NCBI GenBank assembly: GCA_029204225.1 | Contig: CM055106.1 | Location: forward strand, 48,435,337 to 48,499,336 | From: Diphasiastrum complanatum | Taxonomy: Eukaryota > Streptophyta > Lycopodiopsida > Lycopodiales > Lycopodiaceae | Length of the DNA: 64,000 nt | Direction of reading: 5' to 3' | Part shown: in pieces, positions 50,444 to 62,400 of the stretch | Numbering within the stretch: position 1 is the first letter of the stretch | How the letters are laid out: every line of letters begins with the position of its first letter | Program-made: the position numbers and the translations under genes | Notes under the pieces: model-generated | Told to the model about the DNA's origin: nothing | Database searches by the model: none | Seen by the model: only the letters and a program-made list of their open reading frames with translations

Positions 50444-51265
50444 TGTTGAATTCACACGTAGTCCACTACATGTACTTGTGATCTCCTAAGGTGTGTAGAT
50501 GCACCAAGATCAAGACTAGATTGAGATTCAAGATCTATCTTTGATTCTATGGAAAAAAACACACTACTACATGCATTTGATCACTTCCAACTCTCACTCA
50601 CATGTGTGGGAAGTGTTCCAAAGGTATTCTAAGTAAAAACAAGCTGCTCTCCTCGGGTAGAGAGAGAAAAACCATCATGAGCTCTCGGGTAGAGAGAGAA
50701 AGCTAGAAATTCAATGACACTCAAAATCCACTCAATCTCAAAATCAATTAGATCCAAAATGAGGAGTACAATGATACTAATAGATTCATGAGCTACCACT
50801 ATGCTTAATTATGATTGGATCACACTTTGCCACCTCTTAATCCTATTGGACCATTGATCCATGCACCTCTAGATTCTATTGGACTATATTCAAGCACACC
50901 TCAAATTCCTATTGGACCACACATGGTTCCACCTCTAAAACCTATTGGACCTCTTAAACTTCATCAAACAAAAGCATTACACTTTTCTACACTCTAATTG
51001 GAACAAGTTTGGCCTCCTACTCTATTTTGGCCCAATAGTGGCATTACAAGTGGAAATGGATAATTTGCCATCTTTGCCAAATTTGACCCTATCAACATCC
51101 TACACCTAAATGCTTGACTATGAAATTCTATGAGACCTTTATATCAAACATTTTGATTTACTTTACAATTCTCCACACGTGGGAACATCCTCCACACATG
51201 TGAGATTCACTTACAAACTTCTATCATAAAAAAATACCAAGCTAGATTTTTGCCAATTTCTCACA
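50444..51265 (-). repeat. 3' LTR of C4
   Basis: Plus-strand edges TGTTGAATTC and TTTCTCACA, beside the polypurine tract. It contains several short internal repeats (CTCGGGTAGAGAGAGAAA twice near 50655-50700; CCTATTGGACC-like four times near 50840-50950). Confidence 0.7.
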
Positions 51266-52650
51266 CTCCTCCTCAAAAAATAGCTTGGAAAGGTACTAGA
51301 TCACTTGAGAAGTTTGTAAATCGTTTTGAGTGGATCCTTTGGTATGCATAAGAAGTGAAGATCAGCCAAGGGATCCATCATAACAGCACCCTCACCATAT
51401 CCATGATAAGATCTCTTTGGTAGAGATCTCTTGCCAATGCCTTTGAAGAGTGCTCCACCAATATGTCACTATGATCATGGGCTTCCTCCATGCTTGATGA
51501 TGATCTTTGATTTGAAAGTTCCACTTGCATGATGGATGCACCATAAATAGAGAAATCTGAGGCTTCCAAGCCTCATAAGGATCATGGAGATCAAGATCAT
51601 AAGATGTGAAACAATGATGATTATCAAGATTATGCTTTCTAGCTTGACTAGTCCACATACAATGAACTATATCCATAATGGATCTAATCTTGATATCAAG
51701 GACTATCTTGATCTTTTTTAGGCTATTTACTCTCTCAAGGATGTAAGTGTCCACTTTGGATGTTTCACTTAATCTCAAGAGGAGTTTATGATTTGCCTCA
51801 AAACATGTGAAAACATGATTTTCAAAAAAGTGAGTACCAAGCTCAATCTTGTTCTTACTAGAATCACGAGCATACTTTTGACAATACAATATCTTGCTTT
51901 CAAAAAATATTGGAAACACATCTAAGTTAATAATGACAAGAAACATGTCCATACCATAAGCGTCATACAAAACTAGTATAGCTTTTCTTGAACTTTGAGA
52001 TCCAAAAAATTCAATGAAACAAGATAGCATTTCAAGCAAAGGAAGAGAAGCATATATGAATGTGTTGTAGTAGATACAACATGAAAGATGCCCCTCTTTG
52101 CCATGTAAGGTGAGCCATAAAGACTTGGCCATGCATCTTGAAGATCTTCTTGAAATCATATGAAGAAGAAACTCCTCCTCACACATTGGCCCCATCATAA
52201 CTTGAATACCTTCAAAAAAGATAACTTGTGATGCTTCTTGAGAAGCCTTGATCTCGGCCACTTCCAAGATTGAATCTTTATGCAATGTGACATCTCTATT
52301 CACAATCACTTTTGAGATAGAGAGTGTAAAGACACTAAAGGCCTCCTTGATGGATGAGTATCCAATCATGATCCATGAGCTTGGATCATCCTTCCTTCTT
52401 GTTTCCAAGGGAATATGTGCAAAGCAAGCACTACCAAGTTCACTAAGGTGATCAACCTTAGGCTTCATCTTGAATAAAATTTCATATGGTGCTATTCCTT
52501 CAAGAGCTCCAATACTCCTCAAGGCTTTGATCTTCAATGTGAATTTCTTCTCAACATATGCTTTGAATAATAAGAAATAATCATACACCATAATACTTGA
52601 AGAGAGAAGATATGAGTAATTTTTAACCCTTAATTGCATTTTTAAGTTCT
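50444..52650 (-). mobile_element. Ty1/copia element C4, 3' part (fossil)
   Basis: On the minus strand: the integrase C-terminal part near 52640-52240 (IAPYEILFKMKPKVDHLSEL, CFAHIPLETRRKDD, WIMIGYSSIKEAF), then about 800 bp of open sequence not recognised as reverse transcriptase, and a short RNase H-like tail. A polypurine tract (GAGGAGGAG) precedes the LTR at 51265-50444 (minus-strand start TGTGAGAAATT). The family differs from C1 and C3, but like C3 it keeps a long open frame where reverse transcriptase is expected. It is broken and its 5' part is not seen. It inserted into the CACTA fragment. Confidence 0.8.
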
Positions 52651-52763
52651 ATTCGTAGCTCAATTTCTAGCAAGTTTTTTTGATGTGTCTATAGAATGCG
52701 ATCTATGACAGAGTTCCAAGTGATGAAGAATATAAACTCTGCTACAATTGTAATTTTTAGAAC

Positions 52764-53128
52764 ATGCACATGGAATTGGAAAGTAGAGGCATCTTTCCAA
52801 TAGATAAGGTAAACCCTAACTTATTTCCTGATAGTTGAAACTACTCTTTGGTTTAAATAGCATTGCATTGCATTTAATTTTCACAAAATACGTATGTACC
52901 TCATGTTCAGCTAATATAGGGTTTTCATTGCATTTAAATTTCTCAAAGTACCTGCGATTGTGTGTGTAGATTGATGAAGCGCAAGAGGAGGAGATTGATC
53001 AAAAACTTGCGCATGATCAGCAAGCCGAGGGGACGGTGGCGGGAACTGGCGGCAGTGGCGGGGGTGATGACGATGAGAAAGTTGAAGGCATTCGTAGAAG
53101 CAATGCCTTCTTCTCAGATGAAAACTGA
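52764..53128 (+). CDS. Possible two-exon gene end, acidic Gly-rich
   Basis: 52764-52808 encodes MHMELESRGIFPIDK and is followed by GTAAAC. An acceptor TGTGTGTAG precedes 52970-53128, which continues in phase with IDEAQEEEIDQKLAHDQQAE and then GTGGSGGGDDDEKVEG, ending at TGA. Both pieces look protein-like and the splice signals fit. It may be the last exons of a host gene or of a transposon gene whose earlier part is to the left. No family is recognised. Confidence 0.25.
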
Positions 53129-53383
53129 AGCCACACCTATAAAATTGTAAATATTTTTTTGTAAATCAAATACACATGCATATACATTGCGATTTAAAAT
53201 ATGTAGCATGAAAAGTGTGAGCAATTTTTATCAATGCTAGTGCTCATCTTTCACAAATAGCAATAGAATCCCCTCAAAATAGAAAGAGGTCGCCCATTAT
53301 GTACTCTCAAAACAAAACACACTGGGGACTTGCGAGTGCAAATGAGCACCCGCGGGCCCCAACAATTTTTTAAAACACAAACA

Positions 53384-53691
53384 AACGTCGCTAGCGACAT
53401 TTCGTTAAACCCTAAATTTGTTTAAATCAAACAAATGTCAATGGGCGATGTTATCTTCAAAATGGGTCAACGATGTTTGTGCGACGCTTATATTAGCGTC
53501 ACACAAACGTTGTTAAGGTTGGCCCCGCATATGTCACTCGGTGACGTACAAGCATCTCCCTACGACACTGTATATACTGCTCAGGCTAAGTTTATCCTTT
53601 TCATAGGGACACTTATACAGCTCATATATGTTGCTAAAATAGTCATAAACGTCGCTATAAATGTCGCTATGTGTGATTGGTGTGGTAGTGC
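53384..53691. repeat. Non-coding block with GTCGCTA motifs, MITE-like
   Basis: ACGTCGCTAGCGACAT at 53384, GCGACGC-TTAGCGTC near 53480-53495 and ACGTCGCTATAAATGTCGCTA near 53650 are inverted and direct copies of one short motif. The block ends GGTAGTG, which could be a CACTA-type end, but no matching left end is seen. Confidence 0.35.
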
Positions 53692-53699
53692 CCAACAAC

Positions 53700-55590
53700 T
53701 TGACAACCTTGCATGTTGAGTGCTTTTCTCATATCTCTTTTTCTTTGTCTTTTTTCACTTGAATCTGCCATGGACGGTTTCACTTCTGGTTTCTTAGCAG
53801 GTTCTAACTTTTGGGAGGTCTGTATCCTCCATTATGCTTCTAGGTGTTTTCTCAGTTCTTCTCTCAGTTCAAGTTCTAGTCTTATCGATACTATTTTCTT
53901 GATGAGAAGAGGACATTCTACGATTGATAGGTTGCACAAATCTTGGTTATTAGTCTCATTGAATTAGAACATTCTGGTGGGTACTTGGTTAGAAGGTAGA
54001 GAAGGTTTCTGGAAGATGGATTGGCTATAAGGTTGGTGGAAGAGTGAAGGAACTAATAATACTACCATTGTAGCCTTGGACCCTTGCAATGTCGAGCTTT
54101 GACCACCACTTGCTAGGTGAGGAGCTCGTTTTGTTGGCTGACCAACCAATGTAGGTGGTAGTTGGTCTCCTCAAGCCATCTATAATGATCTCTTAGCCTC
54201 TTCGATAAGACTATCAGGATTTGAAAAAATTGGAAATTTCTCAGATGAACAGTGGAATGATGAAAAATAGAGAGATGGAAGGAATGGTGGTGGTGGTGAC
54301 ATCGGTAGATGGTGTGGATGATAGATAGAATAGGCATGGGAGTAAGAGAATAAGACTAATTTCCCAATAATTGTACTTTCTATGTGCTGAAGGATTTTCG
54401 TCGTGATTGGGGTACTTCTTTTGATTGAGTCCCTTTGGATTTCCCATTTGTCTTCTTAGCCTTGTCTTTTTCATCTTTGGTTTTGTGACCTTGGCTAGTG
54501 ATGTTTTTGTTGGTAATGAGGCTGCTTCAGTGAATGTCTCAAAATCCACTCTTCCCCCCCCAAAAAAAAAAAATCTATTGGTGGGGATGTTGTTGCTGGT
54601 ATTCGGCCTGCGCAAGGTTAGATCGTCATTTGGAACATGCAATTGAAACACGTTGAACATTGAAGATTGAACAAATTTTAACAAAATTTGTCTCAATCTT
54701 GCTTTGTTGACTTGAAAACAAATATGGCAATGAGATTCAGAAATAAACCCTGAAGTGACATGGATTTCTCAAAGTTGCAATAGGCACAAAAAATCCCAAA
54801 CTCGCTACAAGGTGATCTGGAGATAGGTAGATGAATAGAAAGTTTGTTCTTGAGATACTCTACAATGATGACTCATGTTTCGCATGCAAAAATCAATCGC
54901 ATAAAAAGGATAATGAAAAACATGGAAAGATATCAACGTTACAAAGAGTTGATAATTGTATGGCACTTGTCAAGAACAAAAATTTCATTGATTCAGATTT
55001 ATATTTGAACTTGATAATGACAATTCGCCATTGGTCTTTAGAGTAATGGAAAAAACTCTGAGATGACCTTGCCAAAAAAAGGCAGGATTGGTGACACTAA
55101 ATCTATCATCATTGATAGCAGATATTGTAAGATATGGCTTGAAAGGCATAGAAGAAGAAGATCCTATTCCCATTAATATGCTTTGGATTATGAGATTCCT
55201 AAAATGAACCTCTTTTAGATTTCCAATTCTTAGATTCGTTTTGTTATATCCAATTGTTGGAAATCTCATCAGAAAGTGGCAAGACATATAGATTCAATTC
55301 CGTGGAAAAGTTGCTCTTGTCTGGGAATAGAAGAAGATTATGGAATATTTGTTTCCTCATCGTCTTGAAATAACTCATTTCATATAATGTCTATGTGCGA
55401 CTATCAATTTGGTAATGTTGTGGTAATTCAGAAGTTTCCAAGGAACCTCTCAAGTGAGCGGCCGGTTTTAGCAGTTGGGTGCTATGGTGCTCGTGTCATG
55501 TTGTAGTGAGGATCCTAACCAGATTCATAATGGATGCGGCGGCCAGGTAGGATCTTACTGAGTTGTTGTGGACAGTCTTTGAAACTATGT
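53700..55590. other. No gene seen
   Basis: Low-complexity patches (C8A12 near 54556) and short frames only. Part may be the decayed downstream end of the gypsy-type element whose gag is at 55599-56649. Confidence 0.4.
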
Positions 55591-55598
55591 TTTCTAAC

Positions 55599-56649
55599 TC
55601 AGTCGGGACATTCGACATGGTACTTCATTTTGACCATATAATCAACCGTAAACTGGCCTGTTTTACCATAGATGAAGCATTTGTTGTTCAATGGCCCTTG
55701 TTGAATCACATAGCCATCTTGTATGGCTAGGACTTTTGGCTTTTCTGGATGGTGTTCGTGATAAGACAAAGATTGTCCAGAATTGGATGGTTGTTCTTCA
55801 TATCGTTGTATGGAATTGGCTTGAATATGTTGATATGAAGGCAAACATTAACAGGATGTGTAGCCTAGCACTGTGGGGACCAAATATTTTGTCGTCTATA
55901 AGGTACCTATGCAGGTGGTATCTGACTAGACATATGGCTTTGGATAGATGTCAAGGTGTCTCGAAACTCCTTAGTGAGTTTCTCGATTTGCATTTGGTGT
56001 TGCTAGTTAAGCAACTCCATCTACGATTTCCAAGTTGATCGTGGGTATCCTCATTCAGCTTCAATTCATGGACAATAGCACGATGTGCTTTCCATTTCCT
56101 AGACTCATCAACATCAGATCCTTCGTCTTCCTCTCGGATGACATCAGACATAGCCAAACATTTAAAATGCTCGATATAGTCTCGTATGTGTTCATAAGTT
56201 GCCATCTTGATATTACTCAATTTGACAAAAGGACTCTCTATCAAACGAAAGGGTTTGAAATGTTTGATAAAGGACTCTTTTAAGACAGACGAATCAAATT
56301 TATCGTCACGATCGAGGTTAAAAAACCAATCACGTGCTTTAGTGATCATGGTCATGGAAAACAATTGGACCATAGCGTCATTGGATGTTTCGCCATAAAC
56401 GTCACACACATTCTCAAAGATTTGCAAAAATCTTTGAGGGTCCAAACTACTGTCAAACTTGGGTAGATCTAACTTGGGTGTTCGCTTTTCAAGATGAGCT
56501 CCGAGAGTGGAAAAAATTCCATTTGGGTGTGTTCTAGCTTGTGATGATTCTGCACCATGAAAATGAGCTTTGGCATGTGAAGATTCGACTCTATCAGATT
56601 CTCGGCTCTCGAATGGGTTTGTTGATGGTTTGTGTATGTGGGATTTCAT
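55599..56649 (-). mobile_element. Ty3/gypsy-type gag, second family (fossil)
   Basis: The minus-strand frame 56649-55951 holds a gag domain: PKLDLPKFDSSLDPQRFLQI, ARDWFFNLDRDD and FIKHFKPFRLIESPF. Further left, 55844-55599, is a linker with a degraded zinc knuckle (CFIYGKTGQ). No polymerase or LTR is identified. It is incomplete and broken in a few places. It is distinct from the gag at 6300-6690. Confidence 0.8.
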
Positions 56650-56879
56650 TCGTGAGAACCTATGTCATCGGATTTCTTCAGACGTAGGTGACACCATTTC
56701 GGGTTGATAGTCTTCTAGGGTATGTGGATCAATATGGTGTTCCATTGAGTAAGATCTTGGTTTCTTTTCTTTTTTGTATTTTTGTTGTTGTTTTTGGTTT
56801 TTTGGGTTTTTTTTTTTAGTATCGGGAAGTGGTTAATGGGTAAGTTAGTGGTGTTTTTTTTTTTTTTTTTTTGAATAAG

Positions 56880-57690
56880 CTAGGTGTCGGCTCGGTCGAG
56901 ATGTGGTGGGGTTAGTTGGGTCGGTTGAGATTGGAGTCGATGAGGGCTCGATCGAGAATGGACGTATGAGGGCTTGGTCGAAGTGGGAGTCGATGAAGGC
57001 TCGGTTGAGAATGGATGTATGAGGGCTTGGTCGAAGTGGGGGTCGATGAGGTCTCAGGGGCTTGGGTCGGCGGTTGAGAACTGAGCGAATGTGGCTCGGT
57101 CGAAATTGAATGTAGGTGTTGGGACGCGGTTGAGTTTGGACTCCGTTTGGGTTTGGTTTAAGATTGGACTGCAGGAGGCGTCGTGGTCGAGATTTTGGAG
57201 AGGGAAATGTGGGAGGGTTGTAAGTAGTTCAGTCGATATTATAGGCATTCGGTCGAGTTTTAGGGCTGTCGGTCAAGTTTTGTAGAGGCTTGGAGTCGGT
57301 TGAGAATGTGAGGGAGATGAAGTCAGTCTAAGTTTGAAAGGAGGCAGAGTCCGGTTGAAGTTTGAAAGGAGGGCTTGGGACTCGGTCAAGATTTTCTACT
57401 TTTTTTTTGGAGAGGGAACTATGGGTATTCCATGGAGTTTGGTGTGGGATAGGTTTTGGTCGAGTGTGGACAAAGGAGGAGTGTGGTCCGATCCGGTTGA
57501 GATTCGTCGAGATCGAGTGTGGACAAAGGAGGCGTGGTGGTCCAGTCCGGTCGAGTTTGAAGGAGGGGCTCATTCAGTCAAGATATTGGAGAGGGTCTGT
57601 CGGTCGAGTTTGAAGTAGGGGCTCATTCGGTCGAGATTTTGGAGAGGGTCCGTCGGTCGAGTTTGAAGGAGGGGCTCATTCGGTTGAGAT
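56880..57690. repeat. TCGGTYGAGA motif array
   Basis: About 20-25 copies of TCGGTCGAGA/TTGGTCGAAG-like cores at 20-60 bp spacing, with purine-rich DNA in between (GGAGAGGGTCYG, GAAGGAGGGG). Longer units near 57560-57690 repeat CTCATTCGGTCGAGAT. The array has no coding content; open frames through it are by-products. Confidence 0.85.
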
Positions 57691-57854
57691 TCTTGGGGGG
57701 GGGGAAGGTCCTGCTCCGAGGCCCTTCCACCCCGGAAGAGTGTGCGCCCAAGGGCGGAGGCCCGAGGGCGCACGGTCTTCCGTGGGCGGAAGGGCCGAGG
57801 AGCTGGCCCATCCCTTCTGTGAATTCCGTTTTTACATTTCTTTTCTTATTTTTT

Positions 57855-57945
57855 TTTGACGAAATTTTTTTTTTACATGCACCTTCCGGTGTCCGGAAGG
57901 TGCATGTAAAAAACAATTTGTCATAAAAAAATTTGCCCCACAGAT
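57855..57945. repeat. Near-perfect inverted repeat (hairpin)
   Basis: TTTTACATGCACCTTCCGG, TGT, CCGGAAGGTGCATGTAAAA is perfect over the central 19+19 bp. With mismatches in the T-rich outer part (TGACGAAATT against AATTTGTCA) the arms reach about 33 bp. GC-rich DNA (57700-57820) lies to the left. Confidence 0.85.
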
Positions 57946-58012
57946 TACGTTCTGCGAGGCATCACCATTTGCTTTGTAAAAATCTAAAAACTGATTTCAC
58001 GGAGAGGGTCCA

Positions 58013-58524
58013 TCATTTGAGATGGAAGGAGGAACTAGTCGGTCGAGATGGGAGAACTATTGCTGCTGCTCGCAGATCAAAATTCACCAAAAGATGAGAA
58101 GAAAAGAAGCGCAGGAAACATCGTCGATCGTAGGCAAGCGCTATGACGCCATCGCTTCCAAAACAAAAGAAATTGTTGAGATGCTTATCTCCATATGCAG
58201 GCAACACGCTTGATAGTAGCTCTTGAAGCTGCAACAACAAAAGATTGGTTGCCGGTAAATCGCTCATACCCGCATCTTGATTCATGTCCCGTTCCAACTT
58301 CAACCCATCACAGGTATTTGTGACGCAAACGCTGCTTCCTTTGCTTTCTGCAACCATATAATTCTCGTGTACTGCTTCATCAGCATGTGGGTGGATCTGT
58401 GACTGCTGGATTCCATCCGTGTAGGGATACTGCAGCTGCAGCTGATACTGAGTCGAGCTGTATGGAGCCCAAGGAGTGGCGTAGGATTGTAGATGCTGGA
58501 CTTGAGTAGGGCGACCTATCGCAG
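58013..58524 (-). CDS. Host-like exon, Gln-rich, unrecognised
   Basis: An acceptor (ATCTAG) at 58525-58526 opens a minus-strand frame: RPTQVQHLQSYATPWAPYSS, QYQLQLQYPYTDGIQQSQ, DEAVHENYMVAESKGSSV, CDGLKLERDMNQDAGMSDLP and LLLLQLQELLSSVL, continuing to a stop at 58013. The composition resembles the disordered end of a regulatory protein. It could be the last exon of the minus-strand gene at 62840-63990, with the TCGGTYGAGA array and the LINE in the intron, but this is inference. Confidence 0.35.
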
Positions 58525-58687
58525 CTAGATTTCTTCAGGTTTGGATAAGCAAGCATACAGTTAGAGTTATAAACGAGTCAGGACAGATTGTAGGGCAGCC
58601 AATCACTGGCGTTAGTCTTTGAAAACTCATTCTACTGAAAAGCAAAGCAGGGTCTTGTTGGCCAACAAGGAGGCTTCACACTAATTT

Positions 58688-61600
58688 TTGAAATCTTCGG
58701 AGGCAGCGGCTGGATCTTTACCTGTCAATATGGTTCCTCAAGAATCTTCTCATCCTTTGCAACTCCCGGATTTCAATCCTCTTGTTCGACGTGGAGAAAA
58801 GAGACCTGCTTCCCCTTCAGAGCATCCTTCTAGTGCTTCCCCTTCTTGCGCGCGTCGTGAAGCCCAACGTGATGTTGCGGATTCCTTGCTTGTCTCCTCT
58901 GGCCAGGTGGTGCCATACTGTCCGCCCCATCTTCGCACATCAGCTTTCTTCCTCTCTTTTTGTTTCTTAGCTTTCTCCTTCTTCCTCTTCTCGCCCCCGT
59001 GTTCCATGTGCAGGCTGTGGTCGCCTTTATGTGCAAGGTGCCGGTCTTTCTCGCCATCATAACGCTTGCTCTGCTTTTCGTCAACAACTCGCATTAACCA
59101 ATGTCGACCTTGCACCTCATCCTGCTCCCACTTCGCCACCTGACTCGGCTTGGACATGGATTCGCTCCCTTGATATTTTGACCGCTTTTCACTTGGGTTT
59201 TCCTCGTCCTCGTCTTTATGCACACATTCCCTTTGCCTTGCGCTTAGATGTCCAGAGAGCTTTGTCCTTACCTTTGTCTCGTCTGGCTTCCAACCCTTCT
59301 GATATTGCAGCTTGGCATGCCTTTTTGCTTTTTCCTCTCTGGTGTTTCCCTCTGCCTCCCCGGGGTGGTGATGTTGGTCATAGGGAAACTTGCAACAAGA
59401 TTCGTCGCTTTATGTTAGGAGATTGGAAAAATCTGTAAGAAGAGCATTTCCTTCGCTGTCATGCACTTGCTGCTCAGCGAGATTCGACTTCGGATGGTGT
59501 TTCTATACTCCCTGTTCATCGTCGGTTGCGTTGCTGTGTTTTACTTGGGCAAGTGGGTGAGTATTCTCGTGCAGCTCGTGCTCTAGCTCCTACAAGTCCA
59601 GCTACTCCTTCTGCTGCCACCCTTCAGGCTTTGGAGCTTCTTCACCCACCGGCAAATGACTCCCTTCCTTCTTTTGTTGAGGACTTTGAATCTGATTCCG
59701 ATTTGTAGCTCTCAGAACCTCATTTTCTTAATGCTTTTCTGTACAACCCTCATTTGTCAACTAGGGGTCCTTCTGGTATGGTTTTCGAGTATCTTCATGA
59801 CTGTTTTTCTCCTTATGACTCTGCTAGCGAGTTTGGTTTGCTCTTTCAAGTTTGCTCTTCTGTAGCATGTGGCCGTATTCCTCTTTCTATTGCTCGTAAT
59901 CTTGGTGCTGTTCGTTTGATAGCCTTGGATAAGCCTGGCGGTGGAGTGCGTCCCATTGCTGTTGGAGAGGTTTTATACAGATTGGTTTCTAGGGCTCTTG
60001 GTTTTCAGCTTCGTGACAGTTTTCATGACCACCTATTTCCTCATTAGTTTGGTTGTGCTACTCCTGGCGGTCGCAAGACAGTCATACATGCTTTGCGTGC
60101 TACCTTGGATCTTCATCCAGATTGGGTTGTCCTTCAGGTGGATGTTAAAAATGCTTTCAATTCTGTTTTCCGAGGGGCCATTTTCGAAGAACTTCGTGCG
60201 GCTCACGGTCCTCTCTCTCAGCTCATCATGTTTGTTCGCTCTTTTTATTCCATGGATGCGCCTCTATATTTCAGTCATGCTTCTCGCTTAGGTGATGTTT
60301 CGGTTATCTCGTCTGCTGATGGCATCAGACAAGGTGATCCCTTGGGTGGTGTTCTTTTTGCTTTGGCGCACTTTCGGGCATTGCGTGCTTCTTCTGCTGC
60401 TTTTTCTTCTTGTTTGTTTCCCTCTATTGCTGATGACACGCATATTGTGGGACCTGCTAATGACTTCTTTTCGGCTTTCCTACATTTCTCTCAGCAACTT
60501 TCGGCTTTGGGCCTCACTGTCAATCCCTCTAAGTGCATTGCTTGGTGTCCTCAGGGCCTCCTTCCTGAGCTCCCTTTACCTATAGGTTTCAATACTCCCG
60601 TTGATGGGATTAGAGTGTTTGGTATTCCTATAGGTTTCTCGAATTTTGTGGCTTCCTCTTTGCGGGACACTTTGGACGCACATCTTCGTCACGCTGATCT
60701 GCTACCAAAGCTTGGCAATGCTCAAGTTGCTCTAGGGATTCTCACTCAATGCTTCACTCAACGGCCAAGTTATATTCTACGGAGTGTTCCTCCCTCTCCT
60801 GATGTTTTGGCTTTGCTACAGGATTTCGATAGTACTTTATCAGATATTCTGGGTCGCTTGATGGGTTTAGAATCCTTTCCTTTTCCCAATGGTCAGTTCG
60901 TTAAGCGACAAGTCTCTCTTCCTGCTTTGTCTGGAGGTGTTGGTCTTTCTTGAACAGCTTCTATTGCTCCAACTGCTTTTATGGGAAGTTGGGCCCTTGT
61001 TGCCTTTGCACTTATCTCTCGGTTTCAGCAAGACAACAAGCCCATTCTTCTTGATTCAATAGCTCATGTGGAAACAGGCATTCTTCCTTTCCAACAACAT
61101 CTTCGTGCGGCCAAGGATCTCATTCCTCCACCTGTGCGAGCTTCTTTGCCTCCCTTTGAATCTTTGCTTAGCCATCAGCGTGCTCATTTTCAGAAGTATC
61201 TTTTGGAGTGCTTCCACTCTCATGCTTTCACTCAGCTTCTCATTGATTCACCTTCCGATGAGACTCGGGCTCGCCTTTTGTCTTCTGCAGGCCCGGGTGC
61301 TGGTGCTTGGCTTGTTGCGCGCCCTGTTGTTCCACACTTGCGCCTTTCTTCAGAGTTGTTTCTCACCGCTCTTCGGGTTAGATTGGGTCTCCCTCATCCA
61401 GTGCTGGTAGGTTTGACAAAATGTTCCTGTGGTCACCATGTTGATCCTATTGGCACTCATCTCATACGTTGCCCTTCTGGCGGAGAGCGTACTGCAACTC
61501 ATGATTCTATTCGTGACGTATTGGCATCTATTGCTCATGAGTGCGACTTTCATGTTGTTCGGGAGCAGACCCACATCTTGCTTGTGTATGATTCACAGTC

Positions 61601-62200
61601 GCCTCAGCGTCGAGTTGATCTTGTTCTTTCGCGCGAGGGGATTCGCACACTTGGGGATGTTGTTGTTGCTGATCCTTCGCGGCCTGACCTCCTTCGTCGT
61701 GCTTCAACTACTCAGGGTGCCGCTATGAGAAGCTCTAGATAAAGAGCGAGATTATTCACATCGCACTCCTGGAGAAGGCTTTCTCCCTTTTGCTTTGAAA
61801 CATTTGGGTGCCTGCATAAGAAATTCGATGATTTTCTATCCTCCTGTGCAGGTTTTGTAGCGAAACTCCAAGGTCGTGGTGCCTTACCTTTATCTATCAT
61901 TACGGCTTATTATCGTCAACGAGTTTCGATGACTTTACAACGCACTCAGGCACTTGCAATACTTTGACGTGTCGTAGTTGCAGGAACGGCTGCTTCACAG
62001 CTTCCTGCACTACCTAAACTTCCAACTGTCTTAACTAGCGACTTACACCAAGCAGTAGGCTTTATGTAGATACTCTGCGAGATTGTTGCTTTGTTATACT
62101 TGTACAGTATCTTAATTCGCCTTATGGCCTTTACGCTTTTTACATGCATTCCTTTGTACTCTGATGAGTTTTCCTATCTTTTATTAATAAAAACAGGAAG
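58688..62200 (+). mobile_element. R2-like LINE with C2H2 finger, RT and restriction-like endonuclease, inactive
   Basis: The N-terminal region has a finger CAGCG...LSRHHNAC (near 59005-59070). RT motifs follow: LGAVRLIALDKPGGGVRPIA (near 59905), VLQVDVKNAFNSVF (near 60135), DGIRQGDPLGGVLFAL (near 60320), SIADDTHIVG (near 60425) and LTVNPSKCIAW. The C-terminus (61425-61700) has CSCGHHVDPIGTHLIRC, RTATHDSIRDVLASIA, RRVDLVLS and LGDVVVADP, the CCHC plus restriction-like nuclease arrangement of R2-type LINEs. One frame is kept from 59031 to 61742 with only four stops (59436, 59706, 60045, 60951); frame changes lie before 59000 and after 61740. Length about 3.4 kb and about 1100 codons fit a near-complete element. 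The 3' end is near 62200 after TTTATTAATAAAAACAGG. No poly(A) tail. Confidence 0.85.
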
Positions 62201-62212
62201 TTCTCAGTGTTA

Positions 62213-62400
62213 TTCTGTCGAGATGGAATGAGAAGCTATTGAGTCGATATGTGTGTGAGCTATTCGGTCGAGATGGGCGTGAGCTATTCGGTTGAGATTT
62301 TTTGAAGGAGGGAGAAGGCTCGGAGTTCGGTCGAGAATGAAGAGGAGAAGGGTTGCATGGGAGGGCTCTCGGTTGAGATCTTAGTAGGACGGGAATGGAG
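62213..62400. repeat. TCGGTYGAGAT array, right of the LINE
   Basis: Seven or so copies (TCTGTCGAGATGG, GTCGATATG, TTCGGTCGAGATGG, TTCGGTTGAGATT, TCTCGGTTGAGATC) in the same orientation as at 56880-57690. 62400-62830 has no gene. Confidence 0.8.

Noticed and set aside
53384-53691. Confident CACTA non-autonomous element
   Set aside because: A right end (GTAGTG) and repeated motifs are present, but no left end or duplication was found, so it is listed only as MITE-like.
57054-57916. Several overlapping proteins on both strands
   Set aside because: They arise from the TCGGTYGAGA array and GC-rich DNA and show no domain.
58750-59223. Lys/Glu-rich minus-strand protein
   Set aside because: It is antisense to the conserved N-terminal part of the LINE, whose finger motif supports the plus strand.
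60292-61728. Hydrophobic frames overlapping the LINE
   Set aside because: They are out-of-frame shadows; RT and nuclease motifs are all in one other frame.
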